DNA from: Desulfosoma sp. | GTDB taxonomy: Bacteria; Desulfobacterota; Syntrophobacteria; Syntrophobacterales; DSM-9756 | DNA length: 64,000 nucleotides | Direction: 5' to 3' | Assembly (NCBI GenBank): GCA_037481875.1 | Contig: JBBFKY010000011.1 | Span: 1 to 64,000, forward strand | Shown here: positions 35,871-43,018 of the stretch, piece by piece | Numbering within the stretch: position 1 is the stretch's first letter | Layout: the number at the start of each line of letters is the position of its first letter | The notes under the pieces: model-generated | Seen by the model: the letters and a program-made list of their open reading frames with translations, nothing else | What the model was told of the DNA's origin: nothing | The model's database searches: none | Program-made: the position numbers and the translations under genes

Positions 35871-36875
35871 ATGACCAGATCGAAAACAGAAAAGAGATTC
35901 TTTCACATTCAGGCGCCGGACAAGGGACGGCGCCTGGATGTTTTTTTGAGCGCTCAGGACCCTGAACGTTCTCGGTCTCAGTACAAGAAATGGATTGAAG
36001 CAGGCCTTGTTTTGGTCAACGGACAAAAGGTCAAGCCCGCTTATGTGTTGCAAGAAAACGATAAGGTTTCCGTCGACAGCTTCGATTTCGACGATGCTTC
36101 AGAGATCATTGCGGAATCCATGCCCTTGGACGTGCTCTTTGAAGACGACGATTTGATCGTCGTGAACAAGCCCGCGGGCCTGGTGGTGCATCCCGGAGCC
36201 GGTCATCGGACGGGGACCCTCGTGCATGGACTTCTCGCGCATTGCCCTCGACTGACGACCCAGGGGGCGCCGTTGCGTCCTGGAATTGTGCACCGATTAG
36301 ACCAGGAAACGTCCGGGGTTCTGGTGGTGGCCAAAAGTGACACGGCGTATCTCCGTCTCATTGAACAGTTCAAGAGGCATGAAGTACAAAAGGCTTATCT
36401 CGCCTATGTGTACGGGAAACCCAGTCCCTCTTCGGGACGATTGCACACCCTTATCGGCCGCCATGAGGTCTACAGGAAAAAGATGGCCGTGGTGGATCGC
36501 CTGGGTAAGGAAGCCATCACCCTCTACCAGGTGCGCCGAAGTTGGCAAGATGCCGTTTCTCTTCTGGAAGTACGTATCCTCACAGGACGAACCCATCAGA
36601 TTCGAGTGCACTGTCAAGCGATGGGCCATCCTGTGCTGGGGGATGGAACCTATGGGGGCGGACGAAGACGAGCGCAACAGGTCCCCAGCGTTGAGATTCG
36701 AGCGGCTGTTTATGCCCATGCGCATCGCACCATGCTTCATGCCTGGCGTTTGACCCTCACCCACCCGCGACAGGGAACCTCCATGGAGTTCGAAGCGCCG
36801 GTCCCGAAAGATTTTCAGGATCTCTGGAACGCGCTGCAGGAAGCCGTGGCGTCGAAATCGGGTGCGTCGTCGTGA
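35871..36875 (+). CDS. RluD-family 23S rRNA pseudouridine synthase
   Basis: The 334-residue product has an N-terminal S4 RNA-binding domain (about 15-85; RSQYKKWIEAGLVLVNGQKV) and the catalytic block GIVHRLDQETSGVLVVAKS with the essential Asp. Later motifs are LTGRTHQIRVH and GHPVLGDGTYGG. It resembles RluD (U1911, U1915, U1917) but RluC-type specificity cannot be excluded. The 3' end carries decayed octamer repeats. Confidence 0.92.
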   Translation: MTRSKTEKRFFHIQAPDKGRRLDVFLSAQDPERSRSQYKKWIEAGLVLVNGQKVKPAYVLQENDKVSVDSFDFDDASEIIAESMPLDVLFEDDDLIVVNKPAGLVVHPGAGHRTGTLVHGLLAHCPRLTTQGAPLRPGIVHRLDQETSGVLVVAKSDTAYLRLIEQFKRHEVQKAYLAYVYGKPSPSSGRLHTLIGRHEVYRKKMAVVDRLGKEAITLYQVRRSWQDAVSLLEVRILTGRTHQIRVHCQAMGHPVLGDGTYGGGRRRAQQVPSVEIRAAVYAHAHRTMLHAWRLTLTHPRQGTSMEFEAPVPKDFQDLWNALQEAVASKSGASS

Positions 36876-36887
36876 AGGCGTGAAATG
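36865..36887 (+). repeat. Decayed octamer repeat at the rluD-like gene end
   Basis: CGTCGTCGTGAAGGCGTGAAAT spans the last codons and the stop, the same unit as at 16664 and 20244. Confidence 0.5.
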
Positions 36888-36976
36888 GTGGAGTGCTGTC
36901 GTTTTCGTTGACAAGACTGCCGGAAAAAGATTTTTTAGGGGGACAGAAAAGCCCAAGAAAAGGAGACAAGAGGTTC

Positions 36977-37201
36977 ATGGCGGAAAATCGACTCATTCAT
37001 GCCTTTCAAAAAAACGCTCTTGAAGAGATTCGAGTGTCCCTTAATGTTTTTCGCGGCAAGGAGTACATTGATATTCGCGTTTTTTATAAAGGCGACGACG
37101 GCGAGTATCATCCTTCCAAAAAGGGTGTAACCCTTTCCCCGGAACTTCTTCCTGATCTTCAAGAGGCCGTGAAGAAGTTGGAGGAAGCCCTCGAGGTCTA
37201 A
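36977..37201 (+). CDS. PC4/p15-like transcriptional coactivator domain protein
   Basis: A 74-residue protein with the compact PC4 fold pattern: EEIRVSLNVFRGKEYIDIRVFYKGDDGEYHPSKKGVTLSPELLPDLQEAVKKLEEAL is nearly the whole chain (recognised as IRVSLNVFRGKEYIDIR and KKGVTLSPELL). Bacterial PC4-like proteins bind single-stranded DNA or RNA; their role is unclear. AAGGAG precedes the ATG. The stop codon touches the next start. Confidence 0.88.
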   Translation: MAENRLIHAFQKNALEEIRVSLNVFRGKEYIDIRVFYKGDDGEYHPSKKGVTLSPELLPDLQEAVKKLEEALEV

Positions 37202-37750
37202 ATGCCCGCGGACTCCAGCACGCATCGCAGCCATTTTGTCTGGTGCCTCAAGGAGGAGCGCTACGTTCCTCTGCTGCGATGTCTGACATGCCGACTGTCC
37301 TGTGACGTTTCCTTTTCCAAAGCCGCGGATCTGCATGCAGCTCAGTGGGTGGCGGCTGGAAAAATCAAGGAGGCCTATACCATGAAAGCCAAGGCTCGAC
37401 CTCAGGCGGTTCAGGAACAAAGTTCATCACGTTTCTTCATTGTGGAAAATGGAACGGTTCGGGATTTGGAGCCGCAGGAATACAGCCGAGCCCCAGTGTA
37501 TGAAACCGTGGGGAGCTACGCCGTGGAACGGCGGTTCGTCAAACCCGAAGGAAAGGTGGACATCGTCTACGAAGGAAAGAAACCACCTCAGCAGACCGTC
37601 CCTGTGCTCGTCTCAAACAACGGCACCGCGACGGTGCTTGAATCATGGAAGGATCTGGAGACCCACCCGGAAAGCCTCATGGAAGTCAAAGAAGTGCGCG
37701 TTGCCAGGGCCGTCAAACAAGTCTTTGTTCTCAAACCGCTCTGGGACTAA
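37202..37750 (+). CDS. Orphan protein with N-terminal cysteines, coupled to the PC4-like gene
   Basis: I do not recognise this 182-residue protein. It begins immediately after the PC4-like stop codon, so translation is likely coupled. The first 40 residues contain CLKEERYVPLLRCLTCRLSC, four cysteines that could hold a metal. The remainder is soluble, beta-rich and charged (FFIVENGTVRDLEPQEY, VDIVYEGKKPPQQTVPV). No signal peptide or membrane helix is seen. Its presence next to a nucleic-acid-binding protein suggests a joint role, but this is a guess. Confidence 0.7.
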   Translation: MPADSSTHRSHFVWCLKEERYVPLLRCLTCRLSCDVSFSKAADLHAAQWVAAGKIKEAYTMKAKARPQAVQEQSSSRFFIVENGTVRDLEPQEYSRAPVYETVGSYAVERRFVKPEGKVDIVYEGKKPPQQTVPVLVSNNGTATVLESWKDLETHPESLMEVKEVRVARAVKQVFVLKPLWD

Positions 37751-37812
37751 CCCAAACCCTACGAACCTGTCGAATCATGAAATGGAGCGCCCGTGCGCGT
37801 GACACTTATCCT

Positions 37813-37866
37813 TCTTGAAAAGGCATCGCTTGGAACAGCTTATCTCGAGTTCTCGGACAAGATCCT
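37813..37866 (+). repeat. Right-end remnant of the MITE-like family
   Basis: CTTGAAAAGGCAT, a 19-nt spacer and CGAGTTCTCGGACAAGATCC match the right end of copy A (26082-26120) with nearly the same spacing. The rest of the 205-bp gap between two convergent operons has only a degenerate GGGGCGGA stretch at 37906. Confidence 0.5.
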
Positions 37867-37955
37867 TGACGGGGCCAACAGTGCCCCTGCCATTGAGGGA
37901 CTGTAGGGGCGGAGCTCCGTGTGCGTCCATAACCGACCACGTGCCCTGAGAGGGT

Positions 37956-38666
37956 TCAAAACCCCAAATAGGCTTCGCGCACCTTCGGATCTTTCTCCAA
38001 ATCTTGGCTGGATCCATGTTGGACGATGCGCCCCCCTTCGAGAACGTAACAGTAATGGGCGAGACGAAGGGTCTGATGGACGTTTTGTTCCACGATGAGG
38101 ATGGTCAATCCCATGTGGTTCAGTTCCTTTACCACCCGAAAGATTTCATGCACAAGAATGGGTGCCAATCCAAGGCTTGGTTCGTCGAGCATAATGAGAG
38201 TGGGGTCTTGCATGAGACCGCGGCCGATGGCCAGCATCTGCTGTTCCCCACCCGAGAGGGTTTCCGCGATTTGATTTCGTCGTTCGGCAAGTCTTGGAAA
38301 CAGCTCGTAAACCCGCTTCAGGTTTCGAGTGCGTTTTTCTTTAGCCCGTTTTAAATATGCTCCCAAAATCAGATTTTCTTCTACTGTCATCTTGGGAAAC
38401 AGCTGTCGACCCTCTGGAATAAGGGTGATCCCCTGAGCTACCACTTCATGAACCGGCAACCCATCGATACGCCGATTCTCGTAGCGAATTTCCCCTCTGC
38501 TGACGGCCACAAGGCCGCAAAGGGTCTTGAGGGTCGTGGTCTTTCCGGCCCCGTTGGCTCCGATAAGCGCCACAATCTGGCGTTCTTGGACATTGAAGCT
38601 GATCTCCCAAAGGGCCTGAACATCCCCGTAATGGGCGGAAACGGCGTGGACGTGAAGGGCGTTCAT
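37956..38666 (-). CDS. livF: Branched-chain-type amino acid ABC transporter ATPase LivF
   Basis: The second ATPase of a HAAT-family importer, 236 residues. Walker A GANGAGKTTTLKTLCGL, LivF-specific IALIPEGRQLFP-like ITLIPEGRQLFPKMTVEENL, signature LSGGEQQMLAIGRGLM and Walker B LIMLDEPSLGLAP are visible, ending VREAYLGF. The start overlaps the livG stop (ATGA). Last gene of the operon. Confidence 0.95.
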   Translation of the reverse strand: MNALHVHAVSAHYGDVQALWEISFNVQERQIVALIGANGAGKTTTLKTLCGLVAVSRGEIRYENRRIDGLPVHEVVAQGITLIPEGRQLFPKMTVEENLILGAYLKRAKEKRTRNLKRVYELFPRLAERRNQIAETLSGGEQQMLAIGRGLMQDPTLIMLDEPSLGLAPILVHEIFRVVKELNHMGLTILIVEQNVHQTLRLAHYCYVLEGGRIVQHGSSQDLEKDPKVREAYLGF

Positions 38667-39388
38667 GCGACCGACTCTCCAAGATAGGCTTCGATCACCG
38701 CGGGATTTTCAGCCACTTCTTTGGGGCTGCCTTCGGCGATCTTTTGTCCGTAATTCAACACCACCACACGATCACTGAGGTTCATGATGACCCTCATGAT
38801 ATGTTCGACAATCAAAATGGTCAGGCCTCGTTCCCTGAGCCGGAGAATCAACTGCACGGTCCTGTCCGCCTCCGTGGGATTGAGACCGGCGATGACTTCG
38901 TCCAGCAAAAGCAAGGTTGGCTCCAGAGCTAAGGCTTTACTGATTTCTAATCGCTTTCTGCCCGGAAGCGTGAGACTGGATGCAGGATGGTGCCCCCTGT
39001 CGGCCAGTCCCGTCAATTCCAAGATCTTCCAGGCGTGACTTTCCGCGTCTTTTCGTCGTGGATGTTTTAACAAAGAAGCGACCACCACATTGTCGAGGAC
39101 CGACAAGCCGGCAAAAGGTCTGACGATTTGAAAAGTTCGCCCGATCCCCAGTTTTGCAAGCTCGTAAGGTGCCATTCCAGTAACGTCTCTACCGGCGAAC
39201 TCTACGCGTCCTCGAGTTGGCCGGTAATAACCACTAATGATATTGAAAAGGGTCGTCTTTCCGGCCCCGTTTGGTCCGATGAGCCCTACGATTTCTTGAC
39301 GGGCGATGTGGAAACTGACACCATTGACGGCATGCAGCCCCCCAAAGACCTTGGAAACCGAATCCACATGAAGAATCGTCTCAGGCAT
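38663..39388 (-). CDS. livG: Branched-chain-type amino acid ABC transporter ATPase LivG
   Basis: The 241-residue ATPase from ATG 39388 (MPETILHVDSVSKVFGGL) has Walker A GPNGAGKTTLFNIISG, the LivG-type GIGRTFQIVRPFAGLSVLDNV, and Walker B LLLLDEVIAGLNPTE. The signature is altered: SLTLPGRKRLEISKALA, lacking the usual SGGxQ, as is common for LivG (LSYGQQRRLEIARAL). It overlaps the livM end by 8 bp. Confidence 0.94.
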   Translation of the reverse strand: MPETILHVDSVSKVFGGLHAVNGVSFHIARQEIVGLIGPNGAGKTTLFNIISGYYRPTRGRVEFAGRDVTGMAPYELAKLGIGRTFQIVRPFAGLSVLDNVVVASLLKHPRRKDAESHAWKILELTGLADRGHHPASSLTLPGRKRLEISKALALEPTLLLLDEVIAGLNPTEADRTVQLILRLRERGLTILIVEHIMRVIMNLSDRVVVLNYGQKIAEGSPKEVAENPAVIEAYLGESVA

Positions 39389-40370
39389 GGGTGTTCTCCT
39401 GGCTCTTTGGTTCACTTCCCCTCTTGGGCCATTTCAGCAGTGAAGCAGACCTTGCGGACGTAAGACTCAGGATCGATCCCCAAAGACCGTCAGGAAGAAA
39501 GACCACACTGAAAGCGATAAGAGCTCCTAAAATGATGAGGTATAGCACCTGGTAGTCTGAGAGATAGGCCCAGAAATAGGTCTTGAAGGAGAAAAGGACA
39601 ACGGCTCCCAAGGCGGGTCCGATCAACGTGCCCAAGCCTCCAAAGACAGCCATGACCACAGCCTGGTCCGTGACGAGGTCTCCCAACGTGGACGCTGGGT
39701 CGATGTAGGTAATCCAGTAGGCGTAGACTCCGCCAAGGATTCCCGCAGGACAGGCCGACAAAATGAAAGCCTGAATCTTGATGCGGGTAGGGTTGAGGCC
39801 TGAGGCCATGGCACCTTCCTCGTTTTCTCGAATAGCTTTCACCTTGAGTCCAAAGGGCGCCGATTCCAGAAGGAACCACAGAATAAAGAAAACCCCGGCC
39901 GTGATCCCTAGCATGACGTAATAGAAAAACTGTGGGTGAAGAAAAGGTGGAAGCCTCATGCCGTCGGGCCCTCCAGTGATGTCCAAAATCAAGGCGATTT
40001 GCTGGACGGCTCGAGCCAAAGCCCAGGTGGCGATGGCAAAGTAAGCTCCCTTGAGGCGCAGCGTAGGAATTCCTGCCAACAAAGCGGCGAAGGCGGCCAG
40101 CACTCCTCCGGCTGCTACTGCGGCAGCGAAAGGCCATCCTGCTTTCATCATGAGAATGGCGGTCGTGTAAGCGCCGAGACCGAAAAAGGCTCCATGTCCG
40201 AAATTCAAATAGCCCGTATACCCGGCCAGCACATCCCACGTGATGGCCAGTCCGATCCACATGACGGCTTCGGTCAAGATACGCAGGTAAAACGTGTCAC
40301 GCACCACCGAAGGAACTGCCGTGAGACAAAGGGTGAGCCCGAAGGCCCAAAAGACGGGCTTGCGGGGCAT
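39381..40370 (-). CDS. livM: Branched-chain-type amino acid ABC transporter permease LivM
   Basis: A permease of 329 residues with about nine hydrophobic helices. Family landmarks are WDVLAGYTGYLNFGHGAFFGLGAYT, LRLKGAYFAIATWALARAVQQIA, the coupling loop region AIRENEEGAMASGLNPTRIKI, and AVVMAVFGGLGTLIGPALGA. It starts 3 bp after livH ends. Confidence 0.95.
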   Translation of the reverse strand: MPRKPVFWAFGLTLCLTAVPSVVRDTFYLRILTEAVMWIGLAITWDVLAGYTGYLNFGHGAFFGLGAYTTAILMMKAGWPFAAAVAAGGVLAAFAALLAGIPTLRLKGAYFAIATWALARAVQQIALILDITGGPDGMRLPPFLHPQFFYYVMLGITAGVFFILWFLLESAPFGLKVKAIRENEEGAMASGLNPTRIKIQAFILSACPAGILGGVYAYWITYIDPASTLGDLVTDQAVVMAVFGGLGTLIGPALGAVVLFSFKTYFWAYLSDYQVLYLIILGALIAFSVVFLPDGLWGSILSLTSARSASLLKWPKRGSEPKSQENTHA

Positions 40371-40373
40371 GGG

Positions 40374-41258
40374 TCAAACCCCCTTTCTAAATAGCCCTTT
40401 GGGCGAGATGAGTAGGATAATGTAAAGGATGGCAAAAACGGCCAACAGGGTGTAAGCGGGACTGAGATAAATAAGGAAAAAGGATTGAACGAAACCCAAA
40501 AGAAAAGCGGCCCACGGCACCCCGGCCAGGTAGCCCATGCCGGCCAAGACCACAACGAAAAAAGCGAAGACCGTTAAATCCGGGCCCATTTGCGCACTGA
40601 TGGAAAAAATGCATCCGATGATGGTTCCCGTCATCGCACTAATGGCCACGTACAAGCCGTACACATGGGAGCTGACCTTCTTGGCGTTGATTCCCATGAG
40701 TCCCGCCGATTCCTTGTGCTGGGCCAACGCTTGAACGGCCAGCCCAAAATCCGTCTTATTCAACAGGTAATGGAGACCGAGGGTGATGGCCAAGGCGTAA
40801 CACAATCCGGCCAGCCGAATAACCGGAATAGTTACAAAAAAGTCACCATGCTGAAGAAAGAAGGAACCTTCGGCAAGAGCGGACGTAATGGATCGAGAGA
40901 AGAAGCCGAAAGTGGTCAGCGCCAGCCCGCGAAACATGAGCGCCAGGCCGAAGGTGAACACAAGGCCCATCAGGACCGGGTTCCCGCGGCGTCCACTAAG
41001 CACGCGGTGAATCAGCGGCTGCAGCCAGAAGCCGATGCCGTAGAAGACCAGAAAAATCAACGGCAAGGCCAGAAAGGGCTCCCATCCGAACCACTGGTTC
41101 AAGTAATAACCCAGAAAGGCTCCCAGCATGATCCATTCCCCCACCGCAAAATCGATGATGTGCATAACCCCGTAGGCAAGGGAAAAGCCGATGGCGATGG
41201 TGATGTAGATGCCCCCGATGAGAAGGCCATCCACAATGGCTTGGGGTAAAAGCAGCAT
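40374..41258 (-). CDS. livH: Branched-chain-type amino acid ABC transporter permease LivH
   Basis: The 294-residue membrane protein from ATG 41258 (MLLLPQAIVDGLLIGGIYI) has GGAG upstream. It has about eight helices with LAYGVMHIIDFAVGEWIMLGAFLGY, GLAVQALAQHKESAGLMGINAKKV (coupling loop) and VVVLAGMGYLAGVPWAA. A 400-bp gap separates it from livK; the downstream genes are close-packed. Confidence 0.94.
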   Translation of the reverse strand: MLLLPQAIVDGLLIGGIYITIAIGFSLAYGVMHIIDFAVGEWIMLGAFLGYYLNQWFGWEPFLALPLIFLVFYGIGFWLQPLIHRVLSGRRGNPVLMGLVFTFGLALMFRGLALTTFGFFSRSITSALAEGSFFLQHGDFFVTIPVIRLAGLCYALAITLGLHYLLNKTDFGLAVQALAQHKESAGLMGINAKKVSSHVYGLYVAISAMTGTIIGCIFSISAQMGPDLTVFAFFVVVLAGMGYLAGVPWAAFLLGFVQSFFLIYLSPAYTLLAVFAILYIILLISPKGLFRKGV

Positions 41259-41554
41259 AAAGTGTTCACTCCGAGTCAATAGTTTTGAGCTGCCTCAGCT
41301 TCAGTTGCTCAAAAATTTTCAGCCAACGAGAGCCATGGAGAACTAATTTTTGTTGGCTTAACTAACTTCAAAAAAACCGACACATTTCCGTTCCCTGGTG
41401 CCGATGAGCTCGGACCATCGAGATGATCCATTAAGAAAAACTATCTTCACCGGCGTGCAGGACCTTCGCCCGTGTGAGCAAACAGGGCCGTCGGATATGC
41501 CATGCTTTGGCACGAAAAAGTTGACTGAAAGTGCATGGCAGGGCCGAAGGCGTA

Positions 41555-41582
41555 GCATGCTTTTCAGTGTCAAAAGGCATGC
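41555..41582 (-). other. Inverted repeats in the 400-bp livK-livH gap
   Basis: GCATGCTTTT (41555-41564 region) and AAAAGGCATGC (up to 41582) form an imperfect stem. A second pair, AGCCAAC and GTTGGCT, lies nearer livH (about 41320-41360), with an A/T-rich run after it on the minus strand. They could work as partial terminators that lower permease expression relative to livK, or stabilise the livK message. No convincing gene lies in 41259-41658. Confidence 0.4.
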
Positions 41583-41658
41583 CTCTTTGAGGGCGTTGGG
41601 GACGCACAAAGTCTAGCCTATGTCTCCGTGCGTCCCACACCTCGGTTCGGCGAACGTG

Positions 41659-42897
41659 CTAGCGTTCTTTCCAGGGCTTTAGAGGGTATATGGCCGGGGT
41701 TTCCATGTGTTGCTTAGGTCCCACGATCCTCGCATGCCCTTGCTGAATTTGCACGGTAAGAGGCGAGAGTCCGATGTTGGCGTGGTAGAATTCCCCCTCC
41801 TCAGCAAAATTGATCTTGCCGTAGAAGGTATCGATATCGAGCTCCTCCAAGGCCTTGACCAGAGCTTCACGTTTTTCTTCAGAAAGCGGCGGAGCCGCCT
41901 GAATCTTTTGAAGTGCCGCCTGAAACGCTATGCCTGCTGCAGAGCAGCCTGCCTGCGTGTAGTCGGCGGGCACATTGAACGCTTTCAAGGCTGCCTGAGC
42001 ATAGGTGGGGGCATCAGGCCATAGCAAAGACCCATGGGTCTTGAGGCTTCCTGTCCAGACCGAGCCACCGAAAACTCCTTCCGCGTCCTTTCCCAACGCC
42101 TCTACAAAGGCTGGTTCTGTGACTCCGTAATGCATCAGAAGCGCCTTTGGCGTGTAGTTGATTTGGCGCAGAGCTTTGACCAAGTTGATAAGCTCCTCGT
42201 CATGGCCGCCAAAAGCGATAAGGTCCGGACGTGTGGCTTTAGCTACAGACATGTAAGGCGTGAGGTCCTGCCCTGCCGGGACGATATCGAATTTTAAAAC
42301 CTTCATGCCGTATGCTTCCGCCGCTGCCTTGAAGGCTTCCGCCGTTGCTTTGGAAAAGGCGTCGTTAGATCCCAAGATGAAGGCCGTTTTCGGCGCTGGG
42401 TTTAAAGCCATAAGTGTTTCGATGGGCATGGAACCCGTGTAATTAACGGGGGGAATGGTCCCAAAAGTGTAGCGGAATTTCTGACGCCAAATGAGCGGCG
42501 ATTCCGCAGAGCCGGTGATCATGGGAATACGGTACTTTTCCAATACCGGGGCACAGGCCAAAGTGACGCCGGAAGCGTACGGACCGAGCACAAAGTCCAC
42601 TTTTTCCTGGGTCGCCAAGCGTTCTGCTGCAGAGGCACCTACAGAGGGTTCCGACTGATCATCAGCATAAAAGAGCTTTACGGCGTATTTCTTTCCGCCG
42701 ATTTCAATACCGCCTTGCTCATTGACGGCTTGAGCCCAAAGATCATAGCCCCTTTTGGTCACATTACCGCCAGTGGCGAGGTCTCCCGAAAGGGAAGTGA
42801 TAACGCCTACTTTGTAATGATCACGGGCTTCCTCGGCACCCGCCAAGCCGACCCATACCGAAACCACGACCAAACACAGTAACAAAAATCTTTTCAT
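41659..42897 (-). CDS. livK: Amino acid-binding periplasmic protein of the LivK family
   Basis: The 412-residue product from ATG 42897 (GGGAGG ahead) begins with a signal peptide (MKRFLLLCLVVVSVWVGLAGAEE). The mature part reads YKVGVITSLSGDLATGGNVTKRGYDLW, a type I binding-protein start, then ERLATQEKVDFVLGPYASGVTL. LivK relatives bind leucine/valine, but others bind amides, urea or aromatic acids, so the ligand is open. The neighbouring GABA-type aminotransferase hints at an amino acid. Written livK for family position only. Confidence 0.9.
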   Translation of the reverse strand: MKRFLLLCLVVVSVWVGLAGAEEARDHYKVGVITSLSGDLATGGNVTKRGYDLWAQAVNEQGGIEIGGKKYAVKLFYADDQSEPSVGASAAERLATQEKVDFVLGPYASGVTLACAPVLEKYRIPMITGSAESPLIWRQKFRYTFGTIPPVNYTGSMPIETLMALNPAPKTAFILGSNDAFSKATAEAFKAAAEAYGMKVLKFDIVPAGQDLTPYMSVAKATRPDLIAFGGHDEELINLVKALRQINYTPKALLMHYGVTEPAFVEALGKDAEGVFGGSVWTGSLKTHGSLLWPDAPTYAQAALKAFNVPADYTQAGCSAAGIAFQAALQKIQAAPPLSEEKREALVKALEELDIDTFYGKINFAEEGEFYHANIGLSPLTVQIQQGHARIVGPKQHMETPAIYPLKPWKER

Positions 42898-42965
42898 GTG
42901 TGCCTCCCAAGCCTTGAACGTTATACCTTTTCTGCCATGCCACCACGGGAAACCTCGACAGATTA

Positions 42966-42982
42966 TGCAACATTCGTACCGG
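42966..42982 (-). promoter_or_regulatory. Predicted sigma-54 promoter of the livKHMGF operon
   Basis: The minus strand reads CGGTACGAATGTTGCA. This matches the -24/-12 pattern TGGYRYR-N4-TTGCW except for the first base, and GG and GC are separated by exactly 10 nt. The start site would fall near 42955, about 58 nt before the livK ATG. A 20-bp dyad, TTGAAG-N8-CTTCAA with ACCGGT in its centre (42986-43005), lies just upstream and may be an operator. Confidence 0.7.
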
Positions 42983-43018
42983 TGTTTGAAGGACCGGTGC
43001 TTCAAGCATTTTTTCTCT

